Shown here piece after piece: positions 1-11,700 of a DNA stretch of 64,000 nt. The DNA is taken from positions 620,001 through 684,000 of the forward strand of contig WBMV01000850.1 in assembly GCA_013396655.1 (NCBI GenBank), given 5' to 3'. The translations under genes were made by a program, and so were the position numbers. This DNA is from Campylorhamphus procurvoides (taxonomy: Eukaryota; Chordata; Aves; Passeriformes; Dendrocolaptidae). The first letter of the stretch is position 1, and the number at the start of each line of letters is the position of its first letter. A model generated the notes under the pieces. That model saw only the letters and a program-made list of their open reading frames with translations, was not told where the DNA came from and ran no database searches.

Positions 1-330
1 GAGGATCCTGCAGGAGCTGCCCGTGCCGTGCACAGCCTCGGACCGCGGCACCTCCGGAGCATCCCCCGGCTGCGGCTCCATCCTCTCCCCGGGCACACGA
101 GGGCCGGGCTCTGTGGCACTGACCGTGTACCTGCCCGTCCTTACGCGTGAGTGGAGTGAAGGTGTAGTGTGTTATCCGTCACAGCAATAATTGGTGTTTT
201 AAAGAGGTGCCTGCCCTACTGTTCCTTCCCCTCCCCGGGTCACCGCTGGGGAATCAGCAGCAGCCGGGGAGGAGGATTGATCAAAGCTGAGCTGAAAAGT
301 TGTTGCTGCCACCGAGGTTCCTGAGCCCGG
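1..330. promoter_or_regulatory. Edge of a CpG-rich (CpG-island-like) region
   Basis: The first ~150 bases hold roughly fifteen CpG dinucleotides and are GC-rich. CpGs then thin out quickly, and the following sequence becomes ordinary AT-rich intron. This is the pattern at the downstream shoulder of a vertebrate promoter CpG island. No frame here matches the expected SGSM2 N-terminus, so the promoter and first coding exon are inferred to lie just upstream of the window. A consensus-like donor (GTGAGT at 147) could end an unrecognised non-coding first exon, but nothing else supports that. Confidence 0.5.
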
Positions 331-3300
331 CTCTGGTGTCCTGATATTCCTTAGTGTTGAAACCAGAACGCATCAGGTATTTCAGTCAGCATGGGGAGAG
401 TGGAAGGGGTAGAGCAGGGACAGACATGTACGATATGTATGCAGAGCAGCAGGACCATGTCCTGGAATAACCTAGACAGCCCCTGGATGTGGGGCAGGTG
501 GTACCTGCTGAATGAAGTAATGAACCTGTCGCTTGAATTAGAAATTTTAGCTTAAACTGTAACTCTTTGAGCCAAGACAGTGTAAGGTTTTATTTAGAAG
601 TGAATGTGCTTGCTCTCCTGGGTAATGTTAAATATATAAATAAATCTGAGAAATGTTTTCCAAATCTGAATATTACAGTCTTGTGCTAATGTACGAGATG
701 GAAAGTGAAATGGATTTTCATGATCCAAGCCAGCTTGAGCTGAGGAGAACAAGTGGTATGTAATTAAAAAATTGGAGACTAATTTGCTTTTGAAGTCTCT
801 AAAATGTTTTTAATTGGCCTCTGGCTTTTAAATTAGTTGAATAATGCTTGAAAGTGTTATTTGTACCTTCTTTGTCATCTGCATTTTTGTTTTGTCATTG
901 ATCTGTTTTTTCCTTCTCCAGACCTTCACAAATGCTCTTTTAGAACATGTATAGTGGCTTGGCTTTTTGGGGGTTAGCCAGAGCTTTCCAGCCTAAAATA
1001 GCCATCAGAGCTTTTGGTGTTTGTAAGCAGGTTGAGATAACACGCCTCACCTGTGCCCTCACAGGCATGTGGAACAGCCCCTGTCTGTGCTCACAGTCAG
1101 AAAATGGGTTCAGGAAGCAGCTGGGACACTGAGATGGAGATTTTATTTGTCTTAAATAATCAATTGATGGAAGCAGGAATTGAACACAAGCCACTAGTAA
1201 CCACCCACCAGATGATCATGCCCTTAATGACTGTAATTAACTTCTTCCGATAGAATTTTCAACCTCATTTTTTATCCTGTGTGACTTTTCACACAGCCAC
1301 TTCTGCCTGCTGCCTGCTGTGTGCTGGTGGGCTTGCTGGGAAAACCTGACTCATCCATGTCCATTCTCAGAGCCATCGTTCCCTTTTGTCATCCTTTAAA
1401 CCCAGACTCTACTTCCCATTAAATTATATTCCCATAACCCCAGTATCCAAAGGAGTTCAGAGGCACCAGGTTCTTTCTGTGTGCTCTTCCACCAAGCCTG
1501 TTAAAATTCACTTGTCTTTGCAAAATATATAACTGTCATCTCCAAAGTCACTCGGTGCAAAGTGTTTAGTTTATTGTGCCTCACCCTCTCAGCTAAAACT
1601 TCTGCATTTTTCCTTTGGGAAATTTAATGCTGTTTGCTCTTCCTCAGATGGACTTTCAGTTCCCACTGGTAGGGAATGTATTTTGTTGGCTCTCACAGAA
1701 AGGAAGACATGCAATGTGTTTTGAAAACGTAACTCTGCTGGGATTCATGCTGAGGCTGCTTGGAAGTTCACGTTTCAAACATTTATCTCTCTCCGCAGGA
1801 AAATCTGTTGTGACAAGCAGAGTCGTAAAACAGGCTTTTCTCTGGCCATTTCCTTCTGCCTCCTGAAATGGAAGGTTTTGCCATTTCTGGGTTTAAACAC
1901 GGCACTTTCTAGCTGTGAAACAAACAGGATAACAATAACCTTAGCCGTTCCACCCTGAAAGATTTCAGACTGCTTCATAAACAAAATGCCTCGACTTGCA
2001 ACTGAAATGCAACCATTTTTGAGCAGAAATACAGTAGTTATTTAGCAGCTTCTGTCTGTACCAGCCAGTCCTTCATCAATAGTAAAAAGGAGTCAGTGCA
2101 GCAGGATCTATTGATAAAGGACATAAGCAGTAGCTGTACAGGCTGAAGAAGGCACAGGTGGTGGATGCGAGGATTTTGTCCTTTGAGGAGAAAATGCTGT
2201 GGGCTTTAACTGTGGTCCTGGTTATCCCAGTACTTTATGAGCGATATTATTTTCCATTTATAAAGCTTCCTTGTAACAAAAGTAAAAAAATTAAACATAA
2301 TGGCATTTCTTTTGTGTATTTTTTGTGAAACTTATTAAATAGTCCATGTATTATGATTTATATTTGGTGTTTGACTGCTTCTGAAAGTTTTGGCCATTGT
2401 AGGATGGGGGAGAAAGAGCAGTGATCCATGAAAACATGGTGCAGATGCTGAGAAGCTTCTCTTCAATGGGCTTGCTTTACTTTGCTTTACCTGGATAATG
2501 CTGCCACGAGGATCTTCCTTATTCCTCAAGTGCTGAGATCTTTACTTGGATAGGCAGAGCTTTCCCATCTCTGCTCTGCAGTGGTTGATGGATGTGGTGC
2601 CCATGGAGCACCTTTTCCAGGGAGAGCAGGGTGTGACTGAGGTGGATACTGTTCCTGGTGCAGCCAGTGCTGCCTCTGTGCTCGTGCCACCTGGCAGGTG
2701 CAGATAAGAGCCTGCTTAGGGTCTGTGGCTCCTGTATTGACTTACAGGGGAGGGACAGCAAACAGAAGGGATGTTTCCAGGGAAGTGGAGGGAGCTGGTT
2801 TCACACCTCAGCTCCAGCTCTCCCTCCCAGGTGCACAGGCTCCTCTCCAGGCTCTGGGGCAGCTCTGGTCCAGCTGGAGGCTGTAGCCCTCCCTCCATCC
2901 CTTGCACCAGTGGCAGGTCTGTATGCTGACTGAATTTCCTTACCTGCGTGGGTGACTGTGGGGGGGGCAGGTGGTGATGTTTCTGTTAATGAGATTAATT
3001 TGCAGTTTGGTCAGATCTGCTGGTAACTGCCAGTGGGTCTGTGGAGGCTTGTGCTCAGAAAACTCCATTGACAAGTGCCTCCCCAGAACAGACACACAGC
3101 AGTCTCTATAAAGAGCCATGCAAAATTGCAAGGGAATAAAAAAAAAAAAAAAAGCTTGTGTTCCATTTGATCAGAAACATTTGCTTTAGCTCCTTGCCTG
3201 GAGCATCCATGAATTACGTGGCAGTGAAGGATGACGTGGGATTGAAGAACACTGCATTCCAGCTTTTGAATCTTCTCATCTCCTGTCTATGCCTTGAAAA

Positions 3301-5654
3301 TGTTTTCTAATAACATTCACTCACTCTCCAGAAAATGCATGGAACTTGCTTGGATCTGGTGGCAGTTGGGAACATACCATGTGCCTGATCTATGCTCTTA
3401 GCTCTGGGGTCCTGGGTTTGAAGTCTGCTAGGAGGCACCGGGTAGTGCTGCTGTAGAAAAGTAGGATTTTTTCTTTCTCAATTTTTATGCACTTTAAATT
3501 TTTGGTTGACTGAGATCTAAATAACATATAAGCTAATAAAGCCTGATGATTGGGGTATGCCTGAGAAGTGTGTGGTAACAGGGAAGTGGCTGTTGACCAT
3601 TAGAGCTCTCAGTTGTTAGGATTTAAATTCTAGTTACTGTTCTCTGGGGTGCTGAGACTGATTTCATGGTCTGCATTCTTGAATTCATGTCTGTCACCTT
3701 GAGGCATATGTGCACAGCCTGGTGTGACTCTCATTCTTCCTCTCTGTCAACCTTTGTGTCAGTGGTATTCAGAGGTGCTTTTTTTCGTGGGCCCTTTCCT
3801 TTGGTGGAGTTGGTGGTTTTCACCCAGTGAAATCACAACAGCATGAGGTGAGGCTGCTGTCCTTACACAGGTGGGGTGGCCAGGGCACAGGGAGGAGATG
3901 CCTTCAGGCAGTGCGTGGCACTGTGCCTGTGTTCCCACTGCAAATGGGCTTTGCTGGACATGGTCTGCCACATGCCACAGGAAAGAAACAAATTGCCTTG
4001 CTCAGAGTTTATATTGTCAGACCTCAGGTGTGAGCAGCGAGTCAGGTTTTATAAAGTGCAAAAGACTTGCTTTGAAGTCCTGAGCTATAAAACATGTTCT
4101 ACTTTGAAAGCATCTTTACTTTTTTGCTTTTTCACCCTCCAGTGTTTCCTTTGCAACTCGGAGAGTTTGATGAAGAGCACAAATACTGGAGGATCCACTT
4201 GATCCAGAATTTGGGGCAAGGCAAATGCCATGTGTTGAAAGGCTCGTGTAGCAAGTGCTGGAGCTGCAGCCTTCTGCCAGCCGGGCTGGGGGTGTACGAG
4301 TGGGCATGGAGGCCTCAACATGATTACTGGGGGAAGGGATGCTTGGTTACAGAATCCAGAATTGGCCTTGCAGATGGTTTTGCTGGAGGAGGATGCCCCT
4401 CCAAACTGGAGAAAGCACCTCCACAGGCAGTTGCAGAGCCCAGCTGTCGATGGAGCACTGCACCTGCACCTTCCAGTCCAGTGGAACCCTTTGGACCTGT
4501 CAGTGCTGCGGAGAAGTGGTACCCAGCTAGCCTTAAGTGCTGGAAGAAGAGATTGTCTGGTTAACTCTTCTGCCAAAGTACCACTTATTTTCATATATTG
4601 AAAGTGAATTGACATTTCTTTAGGCAGTGTCTTAACCTTGTAATTGTAGCTCAAAAATGAGAGAAGCCAAAAATGATTGTGGATTTGTATATGGAAGAGA
4701 GCAAGCTCTTTGTGGCCAGGAGGAAATGAGTGTCTGATAAATGAGTTGGTGGAGGCAAATAGGTTTTATCTGGTGTCAGGCTGAGAAAGCCTTTGGGGAG
4801 GAATAAGTTAGCAGATGAATGGAGGGTGAGTGCAGCCTCTTGCCAAGAGCCTCGTTGTAAGATTTGTCTGTTTCTTCCTTAATTTTTGAAAGTGGGTAAT
4901 TTGCATTGATTTCCCTCTAGAGCTTGACACATCAGCCCTGAAACTGGAAAAGAACTTTGCTTTAAATCCTTAAGAAATGTGATAAATGTAATTTTATTTT
5001 CTATAATTGTTAAATCGTGTCTTGAAGCAAAAACTCAAGGCACCTCCTTCTCTGTAGGTACTATAATAATTTTGTATAGTGTTTGGTGCAACAGAGCTCT
5101 GAGCTCTGTAATTACAAATTACAATTTGTAATTGCTGTGGTATTTAAAGTCCCCAGGCAGGGGGAAGGTGGCTGTAAACCTTTCCTGGGCCATGTGCCTG
5201 TGTAGCTCAGGGATGTTTCGTGCTAGAAAAAGAGCAGAAGAGCGCAAGTTGAAAGGGGGCATGGCAACACATAATCTGGTTTCATAAGCAGAAGAAACTG
5301 TGCAGGAGGGCCAAGGCTGAATCATAAAGTTTTGCACAGCCCTTTGGAACTGGTGCTGGAGAAGTTCTTCAGAGAGTATGCTGGGCACACTGAAATAATT
5401 CAGCCTTTTCTGGGGGCACACCCCAAAGAGACCTGTCCTTGTTCTGCCAGAGGTTCCTTCATCCTGTGATAAATCACTTAGGTTTGTCTGTGCTTTCCCT
5501 CCTTAAATCCATCCTTCTCTGCAAAATGTGACATATATGAATTGTGAGTCTGTTGGTGATGGGGAAAAGGCCAGCAGTGATTGAAACTGAAACTCCCAAA
5601 TGCTATGCTGGTTTGTGTTGGGATCATACAATCATTTCTCTCTATTCATTTCAG
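331..5654 (+). other. SGSM2: SGSM2 intron 1 (partial), no gene recognised
   Basis: This is the stretch between the CpG-rich shoulder and the first recognised coding exon. It holds an A16 run at 3138-3153 and the paired inverted repeats at 5091-5133. Overlapping open frames on both strands at about 4.09-4.65 kb resemble no protein I know and are probably chance. I see no other exon. Confidence 0.55.
5091..5133. repeat. Two adjacent perfect inverted repeats
   Basis: ACAGAGCTC (5091-5099) and GAGCTCTGT (5101-5109) are perfect 9-bp arms around one base. They are followed immediately by AATTACAAATT (5110-5120) and AATTTGTAATT (5123-5133), 11-bp arms around a 2-base spacer. Both can fold as hairpins or cruciforms. 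They lie in intron 1, about 520 bases before exon 2. No function is known to me. Confidence 0.85.
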
Positions 5655-5730
5655 GTAAAGCAGATCATGGAAGAAGCTGTCACCCGGAAATTTGTCCATG
5701 AAGACAGCAGTCACATCATCGCCTTATGTG
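5655..5730 (+). CDS. SGSM2: SGSM2 exon 2 (start of RUN domain)
   Basis: Reads [20 protein letters not shown] and then IIALC, ending with the first base of a glycine codon. The acceptor is ATTTCAG and the donor is GTAAAT. The exon begins in phase 0 and ends in phase 1, joining exon 3 across an ~11-kb intron. It encodes the first helices of the RUN domain, the alpha-helical module that in SGSM proteins contacts Rap/Rab GTPases. It is the first exon I recognise; the upstream exon with the initiator methionine is missing from the window. Confidence 0.93.
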
Positions 5731-8700
5731 GTAAATGTCACATGGAAGAGCTAACAGTACCTCACCTTACTTTTCCTCTACAAATGTATTTTCTCTGCTG
5801 TCAGAAGGAAATGTAGGGATTTAGATACTAGAAAGCATGTTCAGGCCCATGCCACCTTTTCATTGTATTTACTGTATGTGTGTGCGCATTACCAAGAATG
5901 AGAAAGAAAATAAGATAGATAGTAGAAATAATGTTCTACCTTGTGTACACCAAGAGCAGCTGGTGTTCAGAAGCCTGTGAATTGATCCAGCTCTGAATAA
6001 ATTCTAAAATTTGGTGGTGGTTGGCCTATTCCCTGCAGACTTAGACTGCTGTGTGTGTGGTGATAATTGAGTAATCCACCCTGGGTGGGAGGACAAAGGA
6101 TGGTCCAAGTGTTGGATTCTCAGCAGAGGTCAGCTCCAGAAAGCTCACACCAACCGCTCCTTTAGAGGCAGCCACTGCATTCAGTGCCTGAAAATTAATT
6201 GTTGAATGGAGGTTCAACAGTTCTGAAATCTAACCCATAATTTACTAGGGCAAACAAAAATGTAACACTATTAACCAGACTTAGTGTGTGGAGAAACATC
6301 ACAGCAAGATCCTGCTGAGAATTAAAGCTGTGTGCAATTGTAAATATGTTTGTTGGCCTGGGGATTCTTGGCTGCTTTCTCTTTGTGCTTCAAAGGGAAG
6401 ACAGGTGGGAGTGATGCTGCAAGTGACTGGAGAACAGCCATAATCCCAACACTGCTGAATTTCCCAGAGCAGGGCATTTGTGCATGCCCAGTTAGGTGTG
6501 ATGGCAGTGCAGACGTTAAACAGAGAGGAAATTAGATTTGGCTTTGCAAGTAAGTGTAGTGTTCAGACAAAGAAGGATCAACACATGTTACTGACAGCCA
6601 AAGTCACAAATATCACTTTCCTGAAAGTGATATTCCAAAACTACTGAAATTCCAATATGCTCTGCTGTGCTTCAATGGCCTGTTGCTGTTTGCAAGTTAT
6701 GTTTGACTTACAGCTTAGGAGCATTGATTCATCCTACATATTCCATGCAGGAATGCCAGATTTGGCCCTTTTTCTGGCTGAAGTTTTATTGCTGTTAGCG
6801 CAGACTGGAGCTGTTTTCTCCACTGAGTTTGTGGTTGTGTTAAATATTACCCTTTTATCTACTGCATATTTGTACTATACGAGGAGAAAAAGTAACTGTG
6901 GGAAGTGGTCCCAAGACAGGAGGAGGTGCAGGATCCCTGAGCCAGTGTCCTTGCTGCAGGCTGCCCGTGTGATCCAGAGAGTCCTCGGTGTGGTCTCTGT
7001 GGTCCCTGTAATCCCATTCTGGAAGCTGTGCTGCCGTGTTGGTGTAAGGCAGCTATTTCTGTTAGACTCTGCTTGGCCCAAATTAGGAATTTTGTAAAGT
7101 CTTCTTCATATATCTCTCTTCCTCCCACTGTGATTCCAGTTGGTTCTGTGTTCTGAAGTCTTCAGGGTCTGAAGAGCTAATAACTCCATGAGCTGCCTCA
7201 TTATTGCCCAGCAATCCTACTTATCCTAAGGAAGGAGTCCAGCCTGTGGTGCTTTGAATGTAGGCCTTAATTAACTCTAAACCAGAAACAGGTGAAGCTG
7301 AATGTTCTGTTTTCACTTTGGCTGATTGAATGGAGAATCCTCTTCCAGTAGATTTGGCTAACAGCTCCTGGCTGGGGCTCTCCTGGGTGTGCAGTTCTCT
7401 TCCCTCCCCCACTCTGGTTTCATGTGCCTCTTCAGAAGGTTTTTCCCTTCTATTTAAAATTAGATTGGCTCAGTATATGAGTCATTTTCAGTGAATCTTG
7501 TTATAAATATAGAATTCTTGTGAATCATTTTACTCTCCTGCAAGGCTGAGTTTAGCAAGAGTTTCTTAAATACATGATAGTTGATTTTCAGAGTCTGTCT
7601 GCATCAGTAACTGAACATTGTCAAGGTGCCCTAGGTCCTAGATGGCTGAAAGCAGTGCTGACATTTTTCATCTCTGTGGGAAGTGCAGAGGGCTCTGTAT
7701 TTGTGCTCAACCAGGTGTATAACCCAGTTACATCCCAAGGGCTCTTTCCCCCCATCTGATTTCTAGAAGATGTAGCTCTGTGGTGTGGAGCCTGGTTTGG
7801 GCTCTGCAGCATGGCTGATGTGTGCCATGGGGGGACAGAAATTCCCCATTCCTTTGGGCTGCCTGTTGCTGTGGTGTGAGTTTCACTGGGGGTGTGTGGC
7901 CAGTCGGGGTACAGTGCAGTGACACAGCTGTGTTTGTAGCATCTTCAGTGGCCGGTGCTTCTCTTAGAAGCTGGATGTGGATGTTTCCAGCCGGGGTTAT
8001 GTGGAGACGTTTCCTTGGGAACAGCAGCTGACATCTCTGACGTGGGGCCTCGCTCAGCTGAGCAGTCTCTGCGGCAGGCGAGTGCTGAGCCCTCCTCCTG
8101 CAGCCCTCCTTCCACCAGTGTGCCCGAAGCTTCCATGGCTGAGGGTGTTCTCACCATGAACACCAGCCCTTTCCAGCTTCTACACTTCTGAGGGAAAGGG
8201 GAAAGAAAAAGGAAGCTTTTCTCTGCCTCTGTGGTTACCTGAAGTGTATTCACAGAGTTTCTATTTCTGTGCATTATGCTTGCAGTGTGTGTCCAAAAAG
8301 TACTTGCACTTTGCTAAGCCTTTTCTTCATAGTCGTCAGTCTTTAGGTCTGACAGTAACGTGCTGCTTTAAGCAACTGAAAAACTTGTTTAAGTCAGCTT
8401 CACACAGCACTGGGAACACACTTTATTCATGAATGTCCAAGACACAGTTACCTGAATGATGTTCTTTATGTTTTCAATATATAGTTTGAAATGAGTCTCA
8501 GTAGTTTGTTCTCTTTGAATAAATATTTTGAGTGCATTAAATGAAATAATCCTGAATTCCCATGCTGTAAGATAATTGCTATAGGCTTCAGGTGGATTAC
8601 TGAGAGCTGACATGTGTTGCAGTCAAAGTGTGTGTTGTTTAGATGTAAATCCAGCATGCCTGCTTGGCAAAGGGAATGTAGTTACTGTGTTTTGGGTGAA

Positions 8701-11700
8701 GGTTGGCATTGAACGTTAAGTGAAAATAGTAACTTGGGCACTGTCAAACATGCAGAACTTGGGTTTTCAATGAGATTTCAGTTCAAATTAGGGAAGGGAT
8801 GAACTGCACAGAAAGCTTTTTTTGGCCTGAATAATAAATCTGCTCCCAGTAATTAAACCCATTAATTAAGATGTACAGAATCCCTTTGTGGTTGAACTGA
8901 GAAGGCCAGTTCTGATTTTGAGCTGCAGAATGGTAGTTAATATTGTGCTTGGGGCTTCTTGTAAACCTTCTTTGGGGATGGCAGTTCTGCATTGCACATG
9001 TGCCTTGGGATGTGAATGGAGGGGAGGGAGCTGGGAGATTCCACTGCTGTCCCTGGGGGTTTGCCCTGGAGCTGTGGGGCCAGGGATGGGTTTATTGCAG
9101 GGGCATCACCTGGGCCTTTCCTGTTCCTGAATCTGAACTCAAATTCTGTAAGATGTTGAGGCTCTCCTATCAAAACAATGAAACTCCTCTGTCCTTTTTG
9201 GCTTTTTTGATACTTTATGCAGCTTTTTTGGTATACTTTGGATATCTGATGTGTGCTGTTGCTTTCCATCTTCAGCTACTAATGTTGTTTGATTTACCCT
9301 CAGCGTTGGTTACAGTTCTTCTCTTCAGAGTAATTTGGAAGTATTTATTTTTCCTTTCCCTCAGTGTCATTGGATTATCTTTGCCTTCTAATTCTATTCT
9401 AAAACTCTGTTCTATCTAGACCAGACTTACAGACCAGAAACATTTTCCTTCTTTTAAACACAAGCAGAAAATGCTGTTTCTGACTGTTAGGTTACTGTTC
9501 TATCTTGATAGATTTGTTGAGGATCCTCGCTGCAGAACCTGCAATTCCATGTGCAGAGAAGAGGAGCAAAGAGCCTCTCCTGGAGGAGCTGAGGGAGCTT
9601 GGCTGGCTTAGCCTGGGGGATGAGCCAGTCCCCTTGATTGAGGTGCCTTAACCTCAGCTTTTGTTGTTTCCAATCCCATTATGCATATTGCTTTTCTTCT
9701 CTTATTAGCTGTTGAAAATGACTGGGTTTTTCTGGGTAATGCTCTATTTAAATATCATAGATGTAAAAAAAGGAACAAAACCCGTGTCACGATCTGTCCA
9801 GTCATGTGTTGGGAAAGGGGAGAGGGTTTGACTGCTGAGCTGGATCTGAATATTAACTGAAGGTGTTTATATGTGACCTGTGACTGCATTTAGTCACATG
9901 TGCAGCCTTTAAACAGAAGAAGGATGTAGTGGCTGCATGGGGCAGGTTGGGATGTAATGAATCCCTATTAGCAAGCAGTCCTTGGAGTGGTGCTTTCTCT
10001 GTGTGAATAATACACTGGAGAGATGGGCTGAGGGCTTTCAGCTGACACCTGCTCCTTCCACCCAGAGGGAAGGGACACCTGAACATGAATTGAGGGATGA
10101 CGTGGATGGGTGGGTGATGAGGTCCATGCATGAATAGGTCCACACAGCAGCTGTACTGTGCCCCTGGCCAGCTCTGCAGGGTCCTTCCTTTCCTTTTTGG
10201 GTGACTTCCACATCTAAGCAAATGTGCCAGCTGGGAGGTGAATATTACCATACTACTACTTCTTAGTACAGTTTCTTTCATGTTCTCCTGTCAGTTGTGC
10301 AGCAGCTCCTTCAGCTTCCCTGTGTTTCCTTCAGTCAGTGAGACTCAAATATGATCTTGCCTGGGGCCAGGCTGTGGGAAGCCAGAACTGGACTCCAGGC
10401 TGAAGATGAAAGTGGCTGTGTCTGTAAAGCACTCCTGAGCTGGCACTTGTGTCTCAAGTTGGTGCTCTTGCTCTCAAGCTCCTACAGTGTCTGTACATCA
10501 GGACTGCATGAACATTTATTGTTCTTGGAAGCAGAACAAGGAGAACTGTCACTCACAAGTGCTTCTGAGATGTCTGTGCTTCAGGCTTTAGTTCCACACT
10601 CAGAGGAGACCTGATGTGTGGGCCCTGTACCCATCCTTTGCAGTTTCCTTTCACAGAGCCCTGAGGCACCTACACTTGGATAATCATCAGTGTAAGATGT
10701 TTCCTTCTTGGAAAATAAGTAGAGGGAATTGTTATTTGGAATGGCTCTGAGTCAGTCAGGATCTGTTCACAGCAAAAAGCTCTTGGGTCCTCTTTGCATT
10801 TTAGAACCAATTCAGTGTGTAACAGGATTGCAGTTAATGTGCAAAACACTGAGACTGGACTTTCTATCCAACAGTTCAACAGTTACTTCCCAGCTTCCTA
10901 AAGCAGATGAGTACTCCATTCATTCTGGAAGTGGCAGACAGTAGGAAAGCAACTGTTGTGGCTGCATTTTCTGGAGCCATGTGCTTAGTTGAGATCAGGT
11001 AAGATCTGAAGTTTCAGGGCCTTTAAATGTTTGTAGGAACACAATCAAACAGCTTCAGCTGAAGTCATGGGTGAGTCTCTGTCAAAGCTGGCAGTGGAAA
11101 ACCAGGAATCCTTTGAACTTGAATCTGGCTGATGACTCCTGGAGATGGGGTATGCAGAGTATTTGGGGGATGGCTTGGTGTCTGAGCTGCAGGAGTGACT
11201 GGCAGTGCAGGTCAACCACCCCCACTGCTCATGGACACAAGGATTAACCACAACAGTGTGGTTAGTTGTGCCACTGTTTTCTTCATTGGTCCTATGATGA
11301 CTTGTTACCCCATTTTGCACAAAGTTAATTGTGTTTGAAAGAAAAGATCTAATTAAGAACCAATGACTGCATGATGCTGGAGCTCATGCTCTGTTTTTTC
11401 TTGTTCAGGACCTGAAATCCAAGCAATTATCAGAGTCACCAAACGTCACGATTGCCAGCCCCAAGCAGTGAAAAATCATGACTCAGAAATCTTTTCCTTC
11501 ATGGCTCTAAATTACAAGGCTGGATTAAAGTCCATGACAAGAAAATAAAATCAGCTGAGGAATAAAAATGTATGTCTTAAGTACATTTCTTACCCAGAGA
11601 TTCTTATCCAGTGGCTTGCTTCAAGAGGGTACAGCTTTCAGAAGAATATTCTATAGCCACAACTTGCAGTAAAATTGTGGAAGGCAGAAATGTGGGAAAC

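Noticed and set aside
141..152. GTGAGT at 147 as the donor of SGSM2 exon 1
   Set aside because: The preceding codons do not resemble the expected N-terminus. It could at most end a non-coding exon, for which there is no evidence.
4085..4654. 189-codon open frame on the minus strand, overlapped by a 156-codon frame on the plus strand
   Set aside because: No recognisable domain, no convincing splice context, and both strands are open at once, which indicates stop-poor composition and not two genes.
6609..6634. Hairpin as a microRNA precursor
   Set aside because: The stem is only 12 bp with a 2-base loop, too short for Drosha/Dicer processing.
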